This document shows, piece after piece, positions 34,095 to 42,314 of a stretch of 49,475 nucleotides of DNA (position 1 is its first letter; each line of letters starts with the position of its first letter). The stretch is from Desulfobulbus sp. (GTDB lineage Bacteria; Desulfobacterota; Desulfobulbia; Desulfobulbales; Desulfobulbaceae), in assembly GCF_030824455.1 (NCBI RefSeq), contig NZ_JAVBXR010000034.1, forward strand, positions 1 through 49,475, written 5' to 3'. The notes under the pieces are model-generated. The model did not search any database. It was not told the DNA's origin and saw only the letters and a program-made list of their open reading frames with translations. A program made the translations under genes and the position numbers.

Positions 34095-34907
34095 TCAGAA
34101 CAGCGAGCTGACCATTTCGTCGAGGGCGGCAAGCATCTCCCGGTCGTCGGTGAGGGCCTCGCAGATGGCGGCGCGGCAGGCGGTTTTGATCGGAATGCCG
34201 CGTCCAATCAATTTGCCGGTCTGGATCAGCAGCCGGGTCGAAGCCCCCTCGGCCAGCCCGGAATCCTTGAGCCCGCGGGTCATGCCGGCCAACTTGACCA
34301 GCGGTTTGGCGATGTCCATTTTCAGCCGCCCTTCCTGGCAGACGATGGCCATTTCCTGGTCCGGCCCCGGATAATCAAAGGAGAGCGCGATAAACCGCTG
34401 CCGGGTCGAGGCCTTCAAATCCTTGAGCACGCTCTGATAGCCGGGGTTGTAGGAAACGGCTAGCATGAATTCGCTGGGTGCGGTCAGCAGTTCGCCCCGT
34501 TTTTCGATGGGCAGTTGCCGGCGGTCGTCGGCCAGAGGATGAATAACCACGGTGGTGTCCTTGCGCGCCTCGACAATTTCATCGAGATAGCAGATGGCCC
34601 CGGCCCGAACCGCCATGGTCAGGGGGCCGTCGGTCCAGACCGCCTCGCCGGCGCGGATCAGGTAGCGGCCCACCAGATCAGAGGTGGAAAGATCGTCGTG
34701 GCAGGAAACAGTCACCAGCGGGCGCTGCAGCCGCCAGGCCAGATACTGCATGAACCGGGTCTTGCCGCAGCCGGTGGGACCTTTTAAAAGCAACGGCGAA
34801 CCATCGCGATAGGCGGCCTCGGCAATGGCCAACTCGTCGCCGGTGGCCAGATAGTACGGTTCCTCTTCAATCCGAAACTCATCAATTCGCAGTTGTCTTC
34901 CTGGCAT
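34095..34907 (-). CDS. NorQ/CbbQ-like MoxR-family AAA+ ATPase
   Basis: A 270-residue AAA+ ATPase. Walker A is LLLKGPTGCGKTRF and Walker B AICYLDEIVEAR; the C-terminal CbbQ domain is present. HDDLSTSDLVGRYLI and TVVIHPLADDRR are typical of NorQ/CbbQ. These hexameric ATPases remodel their client protein together with a VWA partner, encoded five bases downstream. A ribosome-site-like GGAGAG precedes the ATG, and a good promoter with an internal inverted repeat lies upstream. norQ versus cbbQ cannot be chosen without the target enzyme. Confidence 0.92.
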   Translation of the reverse strand: MPGRQLRIDEFRIEEEPYYLATGDELAIAEAAYRDGSPLLLKGPTGCGKTRFMQYLAWRLQRPLVTVSCHDDLSTSDLVGRYLIRAGEAVWTDGPLTMAVRAGAICYLDEIVEARKDTTVVIHPLADDRRQLPIEKRGELLTAPSEFMLAVSYNPGYQSVLKDLKASTRQRFIALSFDYPGPDQEMAIVCQEGRLKMDIAKPLVKLAGMTRGLKDSGLAEGASTRLLIQTGKLIGRGIPIKTACRAAICEALTDDREMLAALDEMVSSLF

Positions 34908-34938
34908 GGGGCTCTCTCCACAAAAATGTTTTCATTCA

Positions 34939-34967
34939 ATGGTAAGAACGGTTCTCACCCTTGACAA
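34939..34967 (-). promoter_or_regulatory. Promoter of the norQ-norD-Sel1 operon with an embedded inverted repeat
   Basis: On the minus strand TTGTCA (complement of 34962-34967) and TACCAT (complement of 34939-34944) have a 17-base spacer. The inverted repeat GGTAAGAAC-G-GTTCTCACC (34941-34959, one mismatch between arms) fills that spacer, an ideal place for a repressor. Confidence 0.6.
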
Positions 34968-35098
34968 GCATGCTTTTCCAGGCGATTTCATTTGGTTATT
35001 GCGCAAAGCCAAGGCCATGAGTACACTGCCTGCACACCCTGTTGCAACCCTTTTCACCCGACGCGGGCCGTTCTTGCCGCGCAAAAAACGCTGACGCC

Positions 35099-35950
35099 AT
35101 GTGTATCGATCTCCACACCCATTCCATCTATTCCGACGGCAGTTCGACGCCGGCGGAGTTGATCGAGCTGGCCGCGCACAATGGCCTCAAGGGTTTGGCG
35201 CTGACCGATCACGACACGGTCGAGGGGGTGACCGAACTGATGCGCCTGGGCGAGCAAGCAGGTCTGACGGTTCTCTCCGGGGTCGAAATCAGCACTACCC
35301 TGCGCCAATACACCCTGCACATCCTTGGTTACGGGATTGATCCCGCCAATCCGCTCCTGCACCAATGGCTCAAGCCGTTGCAGGAGGGCCGGGTGCGGCG
35401 CAACGAGATCATCCTGGAAAAATTGCAGGGTTTGGGCGTTGCCATCACTGCCGAGGAAATCCAGCAGATTTCCAGCTGCGGCCAGACCGGAAGGCCGCAC
35501 ATCGCCCGGTTGCTGATGGAGAAACGAGTGGTCGACAGCTTTGACGCCGCCTTTCGCCAGTATCTTGGCCGCAACAAACCCGCCTGGGAAGGACGCTTCA
35601 GCTATTCCGCCGCCGAGACCATCGACATGATCCACCGCATGGGCGGGCTGGCGGTTTTGGCCCATCCCGGTCAACTGGATCAGGAAATGCGGGCCCAATC
35701 CTTGCTGATCCGGGAGCTGGTGCTGCGGGGCCTGGACGGGCTCGAACTGTTTTACCCCACCCACACCCGCAAAATGACCAAAAAATTCAAAGCCATTGTT
35801 GCTGAACACAAACTCCTGGTTACCGGCGGCAGCGATTTTCACGGCATGACCCGCCCCACCCATCGCCTTGCCGGCAGGGCCCATGGCTTCTGTCCGCCCT
35901 GTTCCCTGCTCGAACCTCTCCTGGCCCGCCTCAACGGGCGCCAACCGTAA
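35099..35950 (+). CDS. PHP-domain phosphoesterase (YciV/RNase AM-like)
   Basis: A 283-residue PHP-family metallophosphoesterase. Metal ligands are visible: DLHTHSIYSDGS, LTDHDTVEG, SGVEIS, LAHPGQLD and GSDFHG. It resembles the TrpH/YciV group, whose members hydrolyse 3',5'-nucleoside bisphosphates and trim RNA 5' ends. The start MCIDLHTHS is chosen because the motif begins at once; the frame is open 19 codons further with no family likeness. No strong ribosome site is seen. The NtrC-type regulator gene follows 21 bases later, probably co-transcribed. Confidence 0.9.
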   Translation: MCIDLHTHSIYSDGSSTPAELIELAAHNGLKGLALTDHDTVEGVTELMRLGEQAGLTVLSGVEISTTLRQYTLHILGYGIDPANPLLHQWLKPLQEGRVRRNEIILEKLQGLGVAITAEEIQQISSCGQTGRPHIARLLMEKRVVDSFDAAFRQYLGRNKPAWEGRFSYSAAETIDMIHRMGGLAVLAHPGQLDQEMRAQSLLIRELVLRGLDGLELFYPTHTRKMTKKFKAIVAEHKLLVTGGSDFHGMTRPTHRLAGRAHGFCPPCSLLEPLLARLNGRQP

Positions 35951-35971
35951 TCTTTTCTGTTCCGAGCCGCC

Positions 35972-37360
35972 ATGCACACTATTCTCATCGTTGACGACGA
36001 ACCCAACTATCAAATCGTCCTGGCCGAACTGCTCAAGGACGAAGGCTACGAAGTCTTCACCGCCGACAGCGGCGTCGCCGGCCTGCCGATTGTCCACAGC
36101 ACCGATCTGGACCTGGTGCTTTCCGACATGAAGATGCCGGGGATGGACGGCATTGAATTTCTTGCCAAAATCAAGGAATTCAACCGGGAGCTGCCGGTGA
36201 TCCTGATCACCGCCTACGCCGAGGTGGAAAAGGCGGTCGAGGCCATGCGGCTCGGGGCCTTCACCTACCTGGCCAAGCCCTTTTCCAACCAGCAGTTGTT
36301 GGCCAGCGCCACCAAGGCCATCGAGCATTATGGTTTGATTCGGGAAATCAGGCGGTTGCGGGCCGAGGCCACGCCGCGCTCCGGGTTTGGCGGCATGATC
36401 GGCAAGAGTCCGTCGATGCGCGCGGTGTATCAGTTGATCGAAAAGGTGGCGCCTACGCCCTCCTCGGTGCTGATCACCGGCGAATCGGGAACCGGCAAGG
36501 AGCTGGTCGCCCGCGCGATCCACAACCTGAGCCCGCGCAAGGATGCGCCCTTTATCTCCGTCAACTGCGCCGCCCTGTCCGAGCATCTGCTGGAGAGCGA
36601 ACTCTTTGGCCATGAAAAGGGGTCCTTCACCGATGCGGTGGTTATGCGCAAAGGGCGATTTGAGTTGGCCGACACCGGCACCCTCTTCCTGGACGAAATC
36701 GGCGAGATGCCGCCCCAGTTGCAGGCCAAACTGCTGCGGGTGCTGCAGGACAAAAGCTTTGAGCGGGTCGGCGGCAACGTCACCCAGCATGTCGACGTCC
36801 GCATCCTGGCGGCCACCAACAAAGATCTCAAGGACGAGGTCGACAGAGGACAATTCCGCGAAGACCTCTATTACCGGCTCAACGTCATCCACATCCACCT
36901 CGCCCCCCTGCGCGAGCGGGTTGACGACATCCCGGCCCTGGTCACCCATTTTATCGAGAAGAACAGCCGCAACCTCGGCAAAAATCTCGACATCTCGCCC
37001 GAGGCCCTGCGTCTGCTGGTCAGCCTGCCCTGGGAAGGCAATGTGCGCGAACTGGAAAACACCATCGAGCGCGCCGCCATCCTCTGCAACGGCGACAAGA
37101 TCGAGGCCGGCGACGTGCAGCCCGATTCCAGTCAGTTGGCCAGCGCCCAGGAATGGAGCACCGGGCTGGAAATCAACCAGTTCATCCCGGAACATCTGAG
37201 TCTGGCCGAGGTGTTGAACGGCATTGAGGAAAAACTGGTGCGCAAGGCCCTGGACGACGCCTTCCATGTCCAGGCTCGGGCGGCGGAACAGTTGGGCATC
37301 ACCAAGAGTTTGCTGCAGTACAAGATGAAGAAATATAATCTGCAGCGGCGCAAGAGGTGA
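35972..37360 (+). CDS. Sigma-54-dependent response regulator, NtrC family
   Basis: A 462-residue regulator. The receiver (1-120) has the acidic pair in VDDEP and phospho-Asp52 in LSDMKMPGMDG; the AAA+ domain (about 140-380) has Walker A GESGTGKE, Walker B GTLFLDEIGEM and the arginine-finger region REDLYYRLNV; the C-terminal Fis-type HTH is RAAEQLGITKSLLQYKMKKY. The sigma-54-contacting loop reads GSFTDA instead of GAFTGA: the key Thr is kept but the final Gly is Asp. No histidine kinase is adjacent, so it is an orphan regulator. A strong terminator follows. Confidence 0.94.
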   Translation: MHTILIVDDEPNYQIVLAELLKDEGYEVFTADSGVAGLPIVHSTDLDLVLSDMKMPGMDGIEFLAKIKEFNRELPVILITAYAEVEKAVEAMRLGAFTYLAKPFSNQQLLASATKAIEHYGLIREIRRLRAEATPRSGFGGMIGKSPSMRAVYQLIEKVAPTPSSVLITGESGTGKELVARAIHNLSPRKDAPFISVNCAALSEHLLESELFGHEKGSFTDAVVMRKGRFELADTGTLFLDEIGEMPPQLQAKLLRVLQDKSFERVGGNVTQHVDVRILAATNKDLKDEVDRGQFREDLYYRLNVIHIHLAPLRERVDDIPALVTHFIEKNSRNLGKNLDISPEALRLLVSLPWEGNVRELENTIERAAILCNGDKIEAGDVQPDSSQLASAQEWSTGLEINQFIPEHLSLAEVLNGIEEKLVRKALDDAFHVQARAAEQLGITKSLLQYKMKKYNLQRRKR

Positions 37361-37472
37361 GTTGAGGCTGGTTGGCTGGCACCGTGGCGGCGCCGTATGG
37401 CGGCGGAATGACGGTGATGTGGTGGTGAGGCGTTAGGTCAATTCGAGAGCATTTGTTCCATACAGTCGGTGT

Positions 37473-37516
37473 AAACGGCGCATAGGGTCCAGTCCCTCTG
37501 CGCCGTTTCTTTTTTA
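37473..37516 (+). terminator. Intrinsic terminator after the NtrC-type gene
   Basis: AAACGGCGCA (37473-37482) and TGCGCCGTTT (37499-37508), with an inner AGGG/CCCT pairing, are followed by CTTTTTT. It is a strong plus-strand terminator, about 110 bases after the stop codon. Confidence 0.88.
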
Positions 37517-37580
37517 CGGCGATCTCAACCCGTTCCCTGCAACGGCCACATTCCTGATGCACAATGCAAGTTGCTGCGCC

Positions 37581-38651
37581 CTATTTCTTGTCAAACAGAG
37601 GCAGATACTGCCCAAGCTCTTCTTCTGCTAGTTTTTCCTTGGGCACAAAACGCAGGGCTGCGGAGTTGATGCAGAAGCGTTGCCCCGTGGGGGCCGGTCC
37701 GTCGTCAAAAACATGACCAAGGTGGGAGTTGCCGCCCTTGCTGCGCACCTCGGTGCGGGTCGTGAACAGGGTTGAATCGTCTTTTTCAACAAGAGCGGTC
37801 TTGTTCACGGGCTGGGTGAAGCTTGGCCAGCCGGTGCCGGAGTCAAATTTGTCGGTCGAACTGAACAAGGGTTCGCCGCTGACCACATCCACATAAATCC
37901 CCTCTGCCTTGTTGTCCCAATAGGCGTTTTTGAACGGCGGTTCGGTGCCGTTTTTCTGGGTTACCTCATACTGCAGGGGCGTCAGGCGCTGCTTGAGCTC
38001 CTGCGGTTTGGCGGCTGTCGGACTCTCGATGTTTTTCCAGGTGTTTTCCAGAAACTGATCACGGCCGGAACCCGCCCGATACATCTTGTAGCGGAAGGGG
38101 TTTTTCTTGTCGTATTCCTGGTGATACTCCTCAGCCGGATAGAATTTTGGCGCCGGCAGGATCGGGGTGACTATCGGCTTCTGGAATACGTTGCTTGCCG
38201 CAATTGCCATTTTCGACGCCTCGGCCTGGACGCGCTGTTCCTCATTGGCATAGAAAATGGCCGTGGTGTAGGCGCGACCGCGATCAACAAACTGGCCGCC
38301 CTCATCGGTGGGGTCAATCTGCCGCCAGAAGACGTCGAGCAGGTGCGGATAGGCGACCCGACCCGGATCGTAGACCACCTCCACCACTTCGATGTGGCCG
38401 CCCGCCATATAGTTCTCATAGGTGGGATTTGCCGTTGAACCGCCGGCATAGCCGGACTGCACCGACAGCACGCCGTCAATCCGGGTAAAGGGCGGGGCCA
38501 CGCACCAAAAGCAGCCGCCGGCAAACAGAGCGCGCTGTTGCTCCCCAGCCTTTTGCCCTTCCTGGGTTGCACCGCCGCTATGCGGATCGACAACGAAAAT
38601 CATGCCGACCGCCACATAATAAAAAAATCTGGGAAAATGTCGCCAAAACAT
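37581..38651 (-). CDS. msrAB: Fused methionine sulfoxide reductase MsrA-MsrB, exported
   Basis: A 356-residue bifunctional reductase for both S and R forms of methionine sulfoxide. A hydrophobic N-terminus (about 8-22, [13 protein letters not shown]) indicates export or anchoring, so it would repair periplasmic proteins. MsrA (about 40-195) has the catalytic [19 protein letters not shown], and EEYHQEY. MsrB (about 220-345) has [22 protein letters not shown] and catalytic Cys in RFCINS. MsrB lacks the CxxC zinc pairs, which occurs in many MsrB proteins. AAGGAGG stands seven bases before the ATG. An oxidant-repair enzyme is notable in an anaerobe. Confidence 0.95.
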   Translation of the reverse strand: MFWRHFPRFFYYVAVGMIFVVDPHSGGATQEGQKAGEQQRALFAGGCFWCVAPPFTRIDGVLSVQSGYAGGSTANPTYENYMAGGHIEVVEVVYDPGRVAYPHLLDVFWRQIDPTDEGGQFVDRGRAYTTAIFYANEEQRVQAEASKMAIAASNVFQKPIVTPILPAPKFYPAEEYHQEYDKKNPFRYKMYRAGSGRDQFLENTWKNIESPTAAKPQELKQRLTPLQYEVTQKNGTEPPFKNAYWDNKAEGIYVDVVSGEPLFSSTDKFDSGTGWPSFTQPVNKTALVEKDDSTLFTTRTEVRSKGGNSHLGHVFDDGPAPTGQRFCINSAALRFVPKEKLAEEELGQYLPLFDKK

Positions 38652-38813
38652 GGGTGGTCCTCCTTCTTGAGACCTCAGCTATATGAGAATCGTTCCTGAC
38701 CAAAAGGATAAGACTGCTTGCCGCTCTTGCCACCGTTTATATTAGGGTAAGCAAAAAGAAGCGGCAAAAACGGCAAAAACAGCAAAAGGCGACGGCAACA
38801 CAGATCGGCGCAC

Positions 38814-38859
38814 AAAAAAAAAGCCCCTGTCGTTTCCAAACGGAATCGATAGGGGCTTT
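38814..38859 (-). terminator. Intrinsic terminator after the carboxypeptidase gene
   Basis: On the minus strand AAAGCCCCT (38851-38859) and AGGGGCTTT (38820-38828) are joined by a 22-base loop that includes extra pairs, and are followed by a run of nine T's (complement of 38814-38822). It ends the carboxypeptidase transcript before msrAB. Confidence 0.88.
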
Positions 38860-38903
38860 GGAGCCGCATTTAGTCGCTTTATGCGCGAATGGCGCGACAG
38901 CCT

Positions 38904-40022
38904 TCAGTCGCGGTTTTTATATTTCGAACGGACCCCGCCGGAACGGCGTTTCATCAGGAACCCGGCAACCACAAAAAAGCCCAGGAAGACGAGGAAACCC
39001 ACGCCCAGGCCAATAAAAAACGTGCCCCAACCGCTTTTTTCCGACTTGGCCGCCGGCGCGGCGCCGTCCTGCGGGGCAGAACCTTCAGCGGATGCTGGGG
39101 CGGAGGTGTCAAAGGTGGCGTTGGCTGCGCCTGCAGTCGTCGCAGGCGTTGCCGGTTTAGCGGCGGCGCCGGCCAATTCAGGTTTGGGCGGCACGATGGC
39201 AAAGCCTTTGGCCAGCAGCTCCATGGCCTTGGCGTCGCGCACCTTGCGATCCTTGCTGCCCATGACCAGGGTGATGATCCGCACCCCGCCCTTCTTGGCG
39301 GTGGCGGCGATGGAGAAACCGGCCGCCTCATAGTACCCGGTCTTGAAACCATCGCACCCCGCCACCTGGGTCAGCAGCTTGTTGTGGTTGCGCATGATGA
39401 ACTTGTCTTCACGAAATCCCTTGCTCTGGGTGCCCGTGTATTTCAGGGCCTCCGGCCGTTTGGCCAGCTCGCGGCAGAGAATCGCCAGATCGCGGGCAGT
39501 GGTCACGTCGGGTTCCTGGCCGTCCGAGGGCGGCAGACCGTGCACCGAGTTAAAACGAGAATTTTTCATCCCCAGGGCCTGGGCCTTCTGGTTCATCAGG
39601 GCGATAAAGCCCTCCTTGGAGCCGCCGATGTGGGTGGCTAGGGCCACGGCCGCGTCGTTGGCGGACTGCACCATCAGGGCGTAGATCAGATCCTCGACCG
39701 GAAACTGCTCCTTGGGATCGAGATAGACCTGGGAGCCGCCGGTTTTCGAGGCCTCGGGCGTCACCTGAACCATGTCGTCCAGCTTGAGCGCGCCCTGCTC
39801 GATGCGGTCGAGGATCACATAAAGATCCATCAGTTTGAGCACGCTGGCCGGATACACCTTGGCGTCGGCGTTGGCCTCAAACAGGGTCTTGCCGCTGTCG
39901 GCTTCGATCACCAACGCAGACACATAAGGGTCCTGGGAGATGACGTTTAAAGGGGTCCGGGCCGCCCAGGCAAACGGGGACAGCAGAAGTACGGCAAGCA
40001 TGCAGAGGGTGATGCGCTTCAT
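38904..40022 (-). CDS. D-alanyl-D-alanine carboxypeptidase (PBP5/6-like)
   Basis: A 372-residue penicillin-binding protein of low mass. A signal peptide (1-22, cleaved near FAWA-ART) precedes the peptidase S11 domain: S-x-x-K in YPASVLKLM with the catalytic Ser, QSANDAA (SxN), and GFKTGYYEAAG (KTG). It trims the terminal D-Ala of peptidoglycan peptides in the periplasm. The last part is an Ala/Pro-rich linker and a true transmembrane helix (FFIGLGVGFLVFLGFFVVAGF) with a basic tail, instead of the amphipathic helix usual in PBP5. AGGAG stands nine bases before the ATG at 40022; the open frame extends 25 codons further with no signal sequence. Confidence 0.92.
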   Translation of the reverse strand: MKRITLCMLAVLLLSPFAWAARTPLNVISQDPYVSALVIEADSGKTLFEANADAKVYPASVLKLMDLYVILDRIEQGALKLDDMVQVTPEASKTGGSQVYLDPKEQFPVEDLIYALMVQSANDAAVALATHIGGSKEGFIALMNQKAQALGMKNSRFNSVHGLPPSDGQEPDVTTARDLAILCRELAKRPEALKYTGTQSKGFREDKFIMRNHNKLLTQVAGCDGFKTGYYEAAGFSIAATAKKGGVRIITLVMGSKDRKVRDAKAMELLAKGFAIVPPKPELAGAAAKPATPATTAGAANATFDTSAPASAEGSAPQDGAAPAAKSEKSGWGTFFIGLGVGFLVFLGFFVVAGFLMKRRSGGVRSKYKNRD

Positions 40023-40352
40023 GGTTCTCAGCTCCTGATCTATCGGCCGTCGCAGTGCAGCGGCGGCGTATGGGATTGCGGCGGATTGATTCGACAAAAA
40101 AGAGGAACAACAACAGGGGCGGCAGATCCCAACCTTCGCCCTCCCGTGACGGGACAGTGGTCCGGAACAGTGTTGGCGCTGGGGTGCCGTCGCCTCTCTG
40201 CGTCCACGAAGAAAAACCGCAAAAGGCTGAGCTGTAATTACTGTTGAAGCGCTTGCCTGTCAAACACTTCTTCCCCCTCTGCGGAAAACTTCGTCCCCTG
40301 CAAGGACGCAACGAAATCCGGGGCGCGGCAGCCGGCCTGATCGGCGAAAGAC
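40023..40352. other. 330-bp region between divergent carboxypeptidase and ribB units
   Basis: No convincing gene: the short frames here have no ribosome sites or family features. It should hold the carboxypeptidase promoter, which I cannot place, and it leads on the plus strand to the promoter and riboswitch of ribB. Confidence 0.4.
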
Positions 40353-40381
40353 TTGGCGCCGACTTCTGATTGCGGTATGGT
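40353..40381 (+). promoter_or_regulatory. Sigma-70 promoter of the FMN riboswitch-ribB unit
   Basis: TTGGCG (40353-40358) and TATGGT (40376-40381) are 17 bases apart. The expected transcription start, about 40388, is just before the riboswitch. Confidence 0.55.
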
Positions 40382-40389
40382 GTCGGCTA

Positions 40390-40532
40390 TTCTCAGGGCA
40401 GGGTGAAATTCCCTACCGGCGGTATGTCCACTTGCTGGACGAGCCCGCGAGCGCCTGCCGTTGTTTGGCAGGGTCAAGCAGATCCGGTGAGAGGCCGGAG
40501 CCGACGGTGACAGTCCGGATGGGAGAGAATAG
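40390..40532 (+). ncRNA. FMN riboswitch (RFN element)
   Basis: The RNA begins with CTCAGGGCAGGGTGAAATTC, then CCTACCGGCGGTA, and later GCCCGCGAGC, TCCGGTGAGAGGCCGGAGCCGACGG and GTCCGGATGGGAGA, the standard conserved pieces of the RFN element in order. It binds FMN and controls riboflavin genes. ribB follows 190 bases later. The long expression platform has a hairpin but no U-tract, so control of translation or premature termination is undecided. Confidence 0.97.
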
Positions 40533-40655
40533 GGTTGACGGTGGAATGCCGTGTCGCTCGCGGCGACGGCAGCGGTGCGCCTGCGTCTTGCACGCCGGAC
40601 GCTGCGGCTGCGCTTGACGTTTGCGGCGCACAGGCAATCTCCGTCCGAAACCCGG

Positions 40656-40676
40656 GAACCGGCATCGGGCCGGTTC
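40656..40676 (+). promoter_or_regulatory. Hairpin in the riboswitch expression platform
   Basis: GAACCGGC (40656-40663) pairs with GCCGGTTC (40669-40676) with a 5-base loop. It is between the FMN aptamer and ribB's AGGAGG site (40713-40718). No U-tract follows, so it may be part of a refolding switch instead of a terminator. Confidence 0.45.
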
Positions 40677-40723
40677 GTTCCCGCACGCCCTGATTCTGGT
40701 CACTGATCTTCCAGGAGGCTACC

Positions 40724-41386
40724 ATGAATCAGACCCCAGACCTTTCACTCTTATCCCGCTTCGGCACCCCCCAACAACGCGTGAAAAACGCCCTGGCCGC
40801 CCTGGCCGAGGGGCGCGGCGTCCTGCTCGTCGACGACGAAAACCGGGAAAACGAAGGCGACCTCATCTTCGCCGCCGAATCCCTAACCGTCGAACAGATG
40901 GCCCTGCTCATCCGCGAATGCAGCGGCATTGTCTGCCTCTGCCTCACCGACGAACAGATCCGACGCCTTGAACTGCCGATGATGGTCGCCAACAACACCA
41001 GCAAAAACGGCACCGCCTTCACGGTCACCATTGAGGCACGGCATGGCGTGACCACCGGCGTGTCCGCCCAGGATCGGGTGACCACGGTTCGCGCCGCCAT
41101 CGCCCCGGCCGCGCGCCCCTCGGATCTGTCCCATCCCGGCCATGTTTTCCCGCTGCGGGCCCAACCGGGCGGAGTGCTGACCCGACGCGGTCACACCGAG
41201 GGCACGGTCGACCTGATGCGGCTTGCCGGCCTGCAACCGGCCGGCGTGCTCTGCGAATTGACCAACCCGGACGGCACCATGGCCCGCCTGCCGCAGGTGG
41301 CGGCCTTTGCCGACAAACACCAGATGCCGCTGCTTTCGGTTGAGGATCTGGCGGCATACCGGCAAACCCGGCTCGCCGCCGCGTAA
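40724..41386 (+). CDS. ribB: 3,4-dihydroxy-2-butanone 4-phosphate synthase
   Basis: A 220-residue RibB. It converts ribulose 5-phosphate to dihydroxybutanone phosphate and formate for riboflavin synthesis. Signatures: [16 protein letters not shown] with the metal-binding glutamates, [12 protein letters not shown], and [16 protein letters not shown]. There is no fused GTP cyclohydrolase II. AGGAGG stands five bases before the ATG. It is alone behind the FMN riboswitch, ended by a strong terminator, so it is feedback-controlled by FMN as a single gene. Confidence 0.97.
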   Translation: MNQTPDLSLLSRFGTPQQRVKNALAALAEGRGVLLVDDENRENEGDLIFAAESLTVEQMALLIRECSGIVCLCLTDEQIRRLELPMMVANNTSKNGTAFTVTIEARHGVTTGVSAQDRVTTVRAAIAPAARPSDLSHPGHVFPLRAQPGGVLTRRGHTEGTVDLMRLAGLQPAGVLCELTNPDGTMARLPQVAAFADKHQMPLLSVEDLAAYRQTRLAAA

Positions 41387-41397
41387 CCTGCCCATCC

Positions 41398-41432
41398 CCG
41401 CCGGCGGAATCAGGCGCCGCCGGCGGTTTTTT
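41398..41432 (+). terminator. Intrinsic terminator after ribB
   Basis: Two copies of the self-complementary CCGCCGGCGG (41398-41407 and 41417-41426) form a GC-rich 10-bp stem, followed by TTTTTT. Confidence 0.92.
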
Positions 41433-41591
41433 GATCGTGAACGCAGGACGTCCTGCGCCTCAATCAACGCGCAAGCCGATTTTGATTGCCCTTCCCGCCC
41501 CAATCTTGCTATTTTCCATCGGTTGCGCCGCTCACCTGTGCGCGGTCGCATTTCCCCGATTGGCTCCGACTGACTGCAAGAGGAAGAGAAT

Positions 41592-42305
41592 ATGACGACG
41601 CAGGACAAACAACCGCTCTTTTTAGGCGATCTGTGCGCACGGTGGCGCATGGACGCGGATCAAATTCTGGAAATCGCCCTGGCCGGCAAGCTCGAGTTGT
41701 GGATCGATTTCACCAAGGTGTTGGTGCGCAAGGCGGGCAAGGTTGACGGGGCCAAAAAAAAGAAGGCACAGGCCCCGCAATTCCACGAACTGATCGAGCT
41801 CAAACCGCAAGCGGAGATTTTGAGCCAACTGCAGGGGCGATGCGACCGGCTGCTAATTGGCGCCGAATTTCCCTGTCTCAACGCCAAGGACAAAGAGGTT
41901 GCGGTCAGCAACTCAGTGGGCGAGGAATGGGGCGAAACCAGCATGCTCGGCCTCCAGCCGACCAGTCTCTACGCCCGGCTGGACGATGTGATCCGGTTCG
42001 AGCGCAAACACAAGATCGGGCCGCCCCCGGCCGATTTCAAAGAGCCTGAACAACGGACGCCCTGCTGCAAATCGGCCGCGCCCGGCAACAGCGTCGAGCA
42101 TCCCTGCTTTGCCCCGGAATTGCACGCCGCCAACCAGTGTTGGGCGGCTCTTTTCAGCCAGGAGGAGACTGCGGCCGAGATGAAAAAGGCGGACGTCCTG
42201 ACGTGGCTGCGGCAAGAACATCCCGAGCTTTCCAAGGCCGCCGTCGAACGCATTGCCCAGGTGGTCACCCCGCAAAACAGCAGGCGCCGCTCAGCGGATC
42301 ATTAA
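41592..42305 (+). CDS. Uncharacterised protein with excisionase-like N-terminus
   Basis: A 237-residue soluble protein I cannot assign. The N-terminus (about 8-48: PLFLGDLCARWRMDADQILEIA) looks like a small winged or MerR/excisionase-type helical DNA-binding segment, with a basic KAGKVDGAKKKK stretch after it. The middle (about 75-160) has mixed strands, and the C-terminus (about 205-228: VLTWLRQEHPELS) is helical. Purine-rich AAGAGGAAGAG lies before the ATG. The next gene starts ten bases downstream, so the two are probably co-transcribed. A regulatory role is only a guess. Confidence 0.75.
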   Translation: MTTQDKQPLFLGDLCARWRMDADQILEIALAGKLELWIDFTKVLVRKAGKVDGAKKKKAQAPQFHELIELKPQAEILSQLQGRCDRLLIGAEFPCLNAKDKEVAVSNSVGEEWGETSMLGLQPTSLYARLDDVIRFERKHKIGPPPADFKEPEQRTPCCKSAAPGNSVEHPCFAPELHAANQCWAALFSQEETAAEMKKADVLTWLRQEHPELSKAAVERIAQVVTPQNSRRRSADH

Positions 42306-42314
42306 CCCAACGCC

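Noticed and set aside
35054-37267. A 737-codon open frame on the minus strand over the PHP and NtrC genes
   Set aside because: Both plus-strand genes are complete and well conserved; the antisense product resembles no family.
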